A DNA stretch of 33,178 nucleotides from Candidatus Dojkabacteria bacterium (GTDB taxonomy: Bacteria > Patescibacteriota > Dojkabacteria > SC72 > WJKH01), in the NCBI GenBank assembly GCA_014729235.1, contig WJKH01000014.1, positions 1 through 33,178 on the forward strand. Direction: 5' to 3'. Below are positions 29,811-33,178 of the stretch, one piece after another. The notes below the pieces were generated by a model. The model searched no databases. It was not told the DNA's origin and worked only from the letters and a program-made list of their open reading frames with translations. Each line of letters starts with the position of its first letter. Positions within the stretch are counted from its first letter, which is position 1. The position numbers and the translations under genes were made by a program.

Positions 29811-30224
29811 CTAAATTGCGTCTTTGCTTACAATTTTCGCTTTAATTGATATCTTATGTAACGCCAACCGCAAGGCTTCTCGTGCGATTTCAGATTTTAC
29901 GCCGCCAATTTCAAACATAACAGTTCCGGGTTTTACTACAGCAACATAACCTTCAACGTCTCCCTTTCCTCCAAGCATCTTTGAGTTAGTAGGTTTCTTG
30001 GTAAAAGGCTTATCAGGAAATATATTAACCCAAATTTTCCCTCTTCTCTTGATGTGTCCTGTCATAGCACGCCTTGCAGCCTCAATTTGCCTGGCATCTA
30101 TCCAGCCTCTATCAATCGCCTTCAGTCCGAAATCGCCATGAGCAACAGTATTATTTGCACTGGCCACTCCTTTCATGTTTCCTCTGAACTGCTTTCTGAA
30201 TTTTTGCTTTTTCGGCTGCAACAT
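29811..30224 (-). CDS. rplP: 50S ribosomal protein L16
   Basis: 137 residues from ATG 30224 ([16 protein letters not shown], the family start; an ATG two codons earlier is less likely). [20 protein letters not shown] and the C-terminal [20 protein letters not shown] are diagnostic. It helps form the tRNA-binding sites of the 50S subunit. Next downstream is S17, with L29 absent. Confidence 0.97.
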   Translation of the reverse strand: MLQPKKQKFRKQFRGNMKGVASANNTVAHGDFGLKAIDRGWIDARQIEAARRAMTGHIKRRGKIWVNIFPDKPFTKKPTNSKMLGGKGDVEGYVAVVKPGTVMFEIGGVKSEIAREALRLALHKISIKAKIVSKDAI

Positions 30225-30246
30225 AATCAATTTTACTCAAATAATT

Positions 30247-30894
30247 CTAATTGTCTTCATTATCTTCATCATCTCTTTCATCATAGATCCAAACTTTTAC
30301 TCCAAATGTACAAAGGTTGGGAACTCTGGCACGCTCTTCAGCATAATCAATATCCGCCCGAAGTGTGTGAAGTGGAACCCGACCCTCAGAAACTTTTATA
30401 GTCCGTGCCTGTTTCGCTCCTCCAATTCGCCCGCTGATATTTATTTTGAGGCCGGTAGCACCTGCCTGTAAGACCTTTTCCTTGAAACTTGACATCATAA
30501 CTTTGGAAGGAACCCTCCTCTCAATACCGTCTGCTATTGAGCGGGCAACAATTCTAGCTGATAAATCGGCTCTCTTAACCTCATTGATCCTGACGCTAGT
30601 ATTAAGTCCTGTCAATTTCTCAATCGCTTCTTTCAATTCATCAATTCCACTGCCGCCGCGACCAATTGCTACACCCGGTTTAGCCACAAAAATGCTTACA
30701 TCAATTTTATTCTCAGATCTCCGGATAATAGCCCGACCAACCCCGGCATCACTTACTTTTTTACGAATGAGCTTGCGGATTTTAATGTCATCAATCAAGT
30801 TATCTGAATAATCAGATCCCTCGGCATACCATAAAGAATCCCATTTCTTTGTTACTCCAAGCCTCAATCCATGTGGAGAAATTTTCTGACCCAT
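30247..30894 (-). CDS. rpsC: 30S ribosomal protein S3
   Basis: 215 residues. Opens GQKISPHGLRLGVTKKWDS. The KH domain has the KPGVAIGRGGSGIDEL loop (the GxxG motif), and the C-terminal domain has VMMSSFKEKVLQAGATGLKI and SGRIGGAKQARTIKVSEGRV with PLHTLRADIDY. It forms part of the mRNA-entry helicase. The acidic end DERDDEDNEDN is short. Separated by 2 bp from L22. Confidence 0.97.
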   Translation of the reverse strand: MGQKISPHGLRLGVTKKWDSLWYAEGSDYSDNLIDDIKIRKLIRKKVSDAGVGRAIIRRSENKIDVSIFVAKPGVAIGRGGSGIDELKEAIEKLTGLNTSVRINEVKRADLSARIVARSIADGIERRVPSKVMMSSFKEKVLQAGATGLKINISGRIGGAKQARTIKVSEGRVPLHTLRADIDYAEERARVPNLCTFGVKVWIYDERDDEDNEDN

Positions 30895-30896
30895 AG

Positions 30897-31268
30897 TTAT
30901 TTTTCGCTAAGAACCAAATTAATTATTGACCGTCTCTTAATAATTCTCGCAACTCTACCTCTCGAAACAAACTTATATCTTTTCATAAACTTATTGGTAG
31001 CTTCATCAATATAAATTTCTTCAATAAAAAGATCTTCCGGCAAAATACCCTGTTCATTTTCAGCATTGGCGAGACCAGATTTAACTGCTTTCAGGATAAA
31101 ATCAGAGCCCTTCTTATTCAAAAACTTCAATTCATTGACTGCCTGTACAACTTCTTTCCCACGAACTAAATCTGCAACCAACCGAAGTTTAAAAGGCGAA
31201 ATCGGCAAATTCTTTGATATTACCTTAAACTTCATCTTATTCTCTTGTTTCTTTTCTTTTTTTGCCAT
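30897..31268 (-). CDS. rplV: 50S ribosomal protein L22
   Basis: 123 residues. SPFKLRLVADLVRGKEVVQA (about 24-43) and the C-terminal loop and hairpin KFMKRYKFVSRGRVARIIKR, which lines the exit tunnel, identify it. A Lys/Glu-rich N-terminal leader of about 15 residues precedes the core. Confidence 0.96.
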   Translation of the reverse strand: MAKKEKKQENKMKFKVISKNLPISPFKLRLVADLVRGKEVVQAVNELKFLNKKGSDFILKAVKSGLANAENEQGILPEDLFIEEIYIDEATNKFMKRYKFVSRGRVARIIKRRSIINLVLSEK

Positions 31269-31297
31269 ACCCGCAATGTAAAGTATTAACTATTAAA

Positions 31298-31606
31298 CTA
31301 TTCTTCTTCAAATCTACCGCTGCCGCCATAGACCTTTGAAATCTTACCCTTCTTAGCGTGTCCTTTAAATGTTCTGGTTTTTACAAATTCTCCAAGTTTA
31401 TGGCCGACCATACTCTCGCTTACCAATACATCAATATGTTTTTTCCCATTATGGATAGCGAAAGTTAACCCAACCATCTCAGGAGTAATAGTAGATCTCC
31501 TGGACCAAGTCTTGATAGGTTTCCTGTCACCAGAGTCAATAGCCTGCTTAACTTTTTTCTTTAATTTTTCATCTACAAAAGGTCCCTTTTTTAGCGAGCG
31601 AGCCAT
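31298..31606 (-). CDS. rpsS: 30S ribosomal protein S19
   Basis: 102 residues. [20 protein letters not shown] at the start and [20 protein letters not shown] with [20 protein letters not shown] are unmistakable; [15 protein letters not shown] closes the core. It binds the 16S head near S13. Confidence 0.98.
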   Translation of the reverse strand: MARSLKKGPFVDEKLKKKVKQAIDSGDRKPIKTWSRRSTITPEMVGLTFAIHNGKKHIDVLVSESMVGHKLGEFVKTRTFKGHAKKGKISKVYGGSGRFEEE

Positions 31607-31644
31607 ACTTTTTGTTAATTATCTTAATTTTTGCTAATCAAATA

Positions 31645-32502
31645 CTACCAACTATCTTTCTTTCGTTTTACTCTTCTCCTTTTAATGATAAATTTGTCAG
31701 TTCTCTTGTTTTTTCTCGTCTTGGTACCCGTGCGATTTCCCCAAATATCCTTTGAACCTGAGTACCCGCCACCGATAACACCTTTACCTTCACCACCTCC
31801 ATGAGGATGCTGAACTGCATGCATAGCCATACCGCGTACAGCTGGTCTCCATCCAAGATTCCTTTTTCTCCCGGCTTTCCCAAGCTTTACATTAATACTC
31901 TCCTCATTACCGACTTGTCCAACGGTTGCCATACAATTTCCATGGATCAACCGAATCTCACTGGAAGGCATTTTTACCTGCATATACTTTCCACTAGGAT
32001 CCGGACCTTGAACAAGCATCCCCTGCCCTGCTGATCTGCAATATTTAGCACCACTACCGGGAGTATTCTCGACACAGTGAACTGTTGTGCCTGATGGAAC
32101 GTTTTTAATCTTCATTGCATTACCAACGATTACATCTTCAGTCTCACCTGAGACAACCTTATCTCCCTTTTTAATCCCTTTAGGAGCTAAAATATAACGC
32201 TTTTCTCCATCTGAATACTGCAAAAGAACTAGATTTGCTGATCTATTCGGGTCAAAATAAAAGTCAACTACCTCGGCTGGCACATCAAACTTATCTCGCT
32301 TAAAATCAATTTTTCGAATTCGTCTCTTGTAACCACCTCCACGATGTCGAACCGTTATCCGACCCTGGTTATTGCGGCCCGCCTTCTTTCGCTTTGCAAC
32401 ACTTAGACTTCGAGGGCCTGATCCTTTGTTGAGCTTGGATCGGTCTTCAAGCTTTGTATGCCTTAGCGTACTGGTTTTTGCTTTATATTTTTTTACAGGC
32501 AC
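31645..32502 (-). CDS. rplB: 50S ribosomal protein L2
   Basis: 285 residues. Landmarks: RNNQGRITVRHRGGGYKRRI in the N-terminal part, the OB/SH3-like core, RSAGQGMLVQ, and the conserved peptidyl-transferase-proximal loop AVRGMAMHAVQHPHGGGEGK. This loop contains the His matching E. coli His229. The basic C-terminal tail ends near FIIKRRRVKRK. It links 23S and 16S rRNA at the subunit interface. Confidence 0.98.
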   Translation of the reverse strand: MPVKKYKAKTSTLRHTKLEDRSKLNKGSGPRSLSVAKRKKAGRNNQGRITVRHRGGGYKRRIRKIDFKRDKFDVPAEVVDFYFDPNRSANLVLLQYSDGEKRYILAPKGIKKGDKVVSGETEDVIVGNAMKIKNVPSGTTVHCVENTPGSGAKYCRSAGQGMLVQGPDPSGKYMQVKMPSSEIRLIHGNCMATVGQVGNEESINVKLGKAGRKRNLGWRPAVRGMAMHAVQHPHGGGEGKGVIGGGYSGSKDIWGNRTGTKTRKNKRTDKFIIKRRRVKRKKDSW

Positions 32503-32522
32503 GAATTCAACAGATATACAAT

Positions 32523-32825
32523 TTAAACTTTACTAAAATCCTTAATCTTACTACCTTTCTTCAAAGTTACAACCGCTTTTTTCTTGTCAGAATGTCTCTT
32601 AATACCCCTCGTCTTCCAATCTTTTCTGAGTTTACCAGGGATCGTTACCGTTCGAACCTTATCAACTTCAACACTATACTCATCTTCCACCGCTCGAGCC
32701 ACTTCAATCTTATTTGAAGAGGTCGGCACATAAAACGTGTATTTCCCAAGAGAATCTGCAACAGCAAAACTCTTTTCAGATACTACTTTTTTTAATTCGA
32801 TTTTCGATTTCTCTTTATCTGCCAT
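32523..32825 (-). CDS. rplW: 50S ribosomal protein L23
   Basis: 100 residues. VSEKSFAVADSLGKYTFYVP is the usual start of the fold, followed by NKIEVARAVEDEYSVEVDKV and the loop VRTVTIPGKLRKDWKTRGIK. L23 is the docking site for trigger factor and SRP at the tunnel exit. It is usually paired with L29, which is not present here. Confidence 0.96.
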   Translation of the reverse strand: MADKEKSKIELKKVVSEKSFAVADSLGKYTFYVPTSSNKIEVARAVEDEYSVEVDKVRTVTIPGKLRKDWKTRGIKRHSDKKKAVVTLKKGSKIKDFSKV

Positions 32826-32838
32826 GGCCTGAATATAA

Positions 32839-33178
32839 CTAGTCTTTAATTAAAATTTCATTTAGCTTCTCAATAGCATTCTCCGAAACTACAAGAATCT
32901 CATTTCTAGCAAGATCATAAACATTAATATTCTGTGGGTTCAAAACATCGATGTCTTTGACATTGCGAAAAGCCAGCTTCTCCTTCTCATCATCAGTAAT
33001 GAATAAATAACTTTTTCCCCCTTCAAAGTACTTCAAATTTTTGTTACGAATAGTCTTGATCTCCTTTGAAGAAGGAAACTTTACAATTACAAGTGAATCG
33101 TTTCTCCGAATTTCACTCAAGAGCCCACAAATAGCCTTGGTGTTCATTTTTTTATTTAAAGAGCGCTTCCAGTTTGAC
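32839..33178 (-). CDS. rplD: 50S ribosomal protein L4, C-terminal part (cut by window edge)
   Basis: The frame stays open to base 33178 without a stop, and the segment SLNKKMNTKAICGLLSEIRR aligns with the middle of L4. The ATG at 33147 is therefore internal and the gene begins outside the window. The visible 112 residues include VIVKFPSSKEIKTIRNKN, YLFITDDEKEKLAFRN and the end INVYDLARNEILVVSENAIE, all typical of the L4 C-terminal half. L4 reaches into the exit tunnel; in E. coli it represses the S10 operon. Confidence 0.93.
   Translation of the reverse strand, partial: SNWKRSLNKKMNTKAICGLLSEIRRNDSLVIVKFPSSKEIKTIRNKNLKYFEGGKSYLFITDDEKEKLAFRNVKDIDVLNPQNINVYDLARNEILVVSENAIEKLNEILIKD

Noticed and set aside
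1-33178. CRISPR arrays, prophage genes, restriction-modification or toxin-antitoxin systems
   Set aside because: No regularly spaced repeats and no proteins of these kinds were found. The only mobile DNA is the insertion sequence.

Overview
The window looks like chromosomal DNA of a Candidate Phyla Radiation (Patescibacteria) bacterium. It is AT-rich and tightly packed. The long S10-spc-alpha ribosomal-protein cluster lacks L30 (rpmD), which is absent across CPR, and also lacks L29 and map. An archaeal/CPR-style UMP kinase, stand-alone surface proteins and few Shine-Dalgarno sequences fit the same picture. UGA reads as a stop (for example at the end of the second GreA gene), so the lineages that recode UGA as glycine are unlikely. 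I cannot name the phylum from sequence alone.

Left part (1-2665). The left edge holds the start of a DPP III-like peptidase. It is followed by two GreA-family genes about 1 kb apart, on opposite strands and with different catalytic tips. Between them lie trmD and tRNA-Glu(CTC). The second greA is preceded by a candidate structured RNA leader.

Cell envelope and RNA decay (2666-10753). A minus-strand operon encodes a large Cys-rich, DUF11-like surface protein, a CAP/SCP-domain surface protein, a polytopic membrane protein and a UMP kinase. Then come HU, with promoter, operator-like repeat and terminator all visible, and RNase Y. Between HU and RNase Y are two interleaved perfect 12-13 bp inverted repeats with pseudoknot topology.

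tRNA modification and initiation (10754-14826). An FtsX extracellular-domain-like protein, queA, a small membrane protein and tgt form one operon. It diverges from fmt, whose promoter predicts a leaderless mRNA.

Mobile element and RNase P (14827-18782). An insertion sequence of 1050 bp has 26-bp inverted repeats and an 8-bp target duplication, and carries an IS256-variant (zinc-ribbon) transposase. It splits a hypothetical gene exactly and reversibly. The RNase P RNA gene and a ComM-type AAA+ ATPase follow.

Ribosomal superoperon (18751-33178, minus strand). The order is L4 (cut by the window edge), L23, L2, S19, L22, S3, L16, S17, L14, L24, L5, S14, S8, L6, L18, S5, L15, SecY, Adk, IF-1, L36, S13, S11, S4, RpoA, L17, L13, S9. 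At the point where L29 should be there is instead a good extended -10 promoter. Several of these proteins carry charged low-complexity tails.
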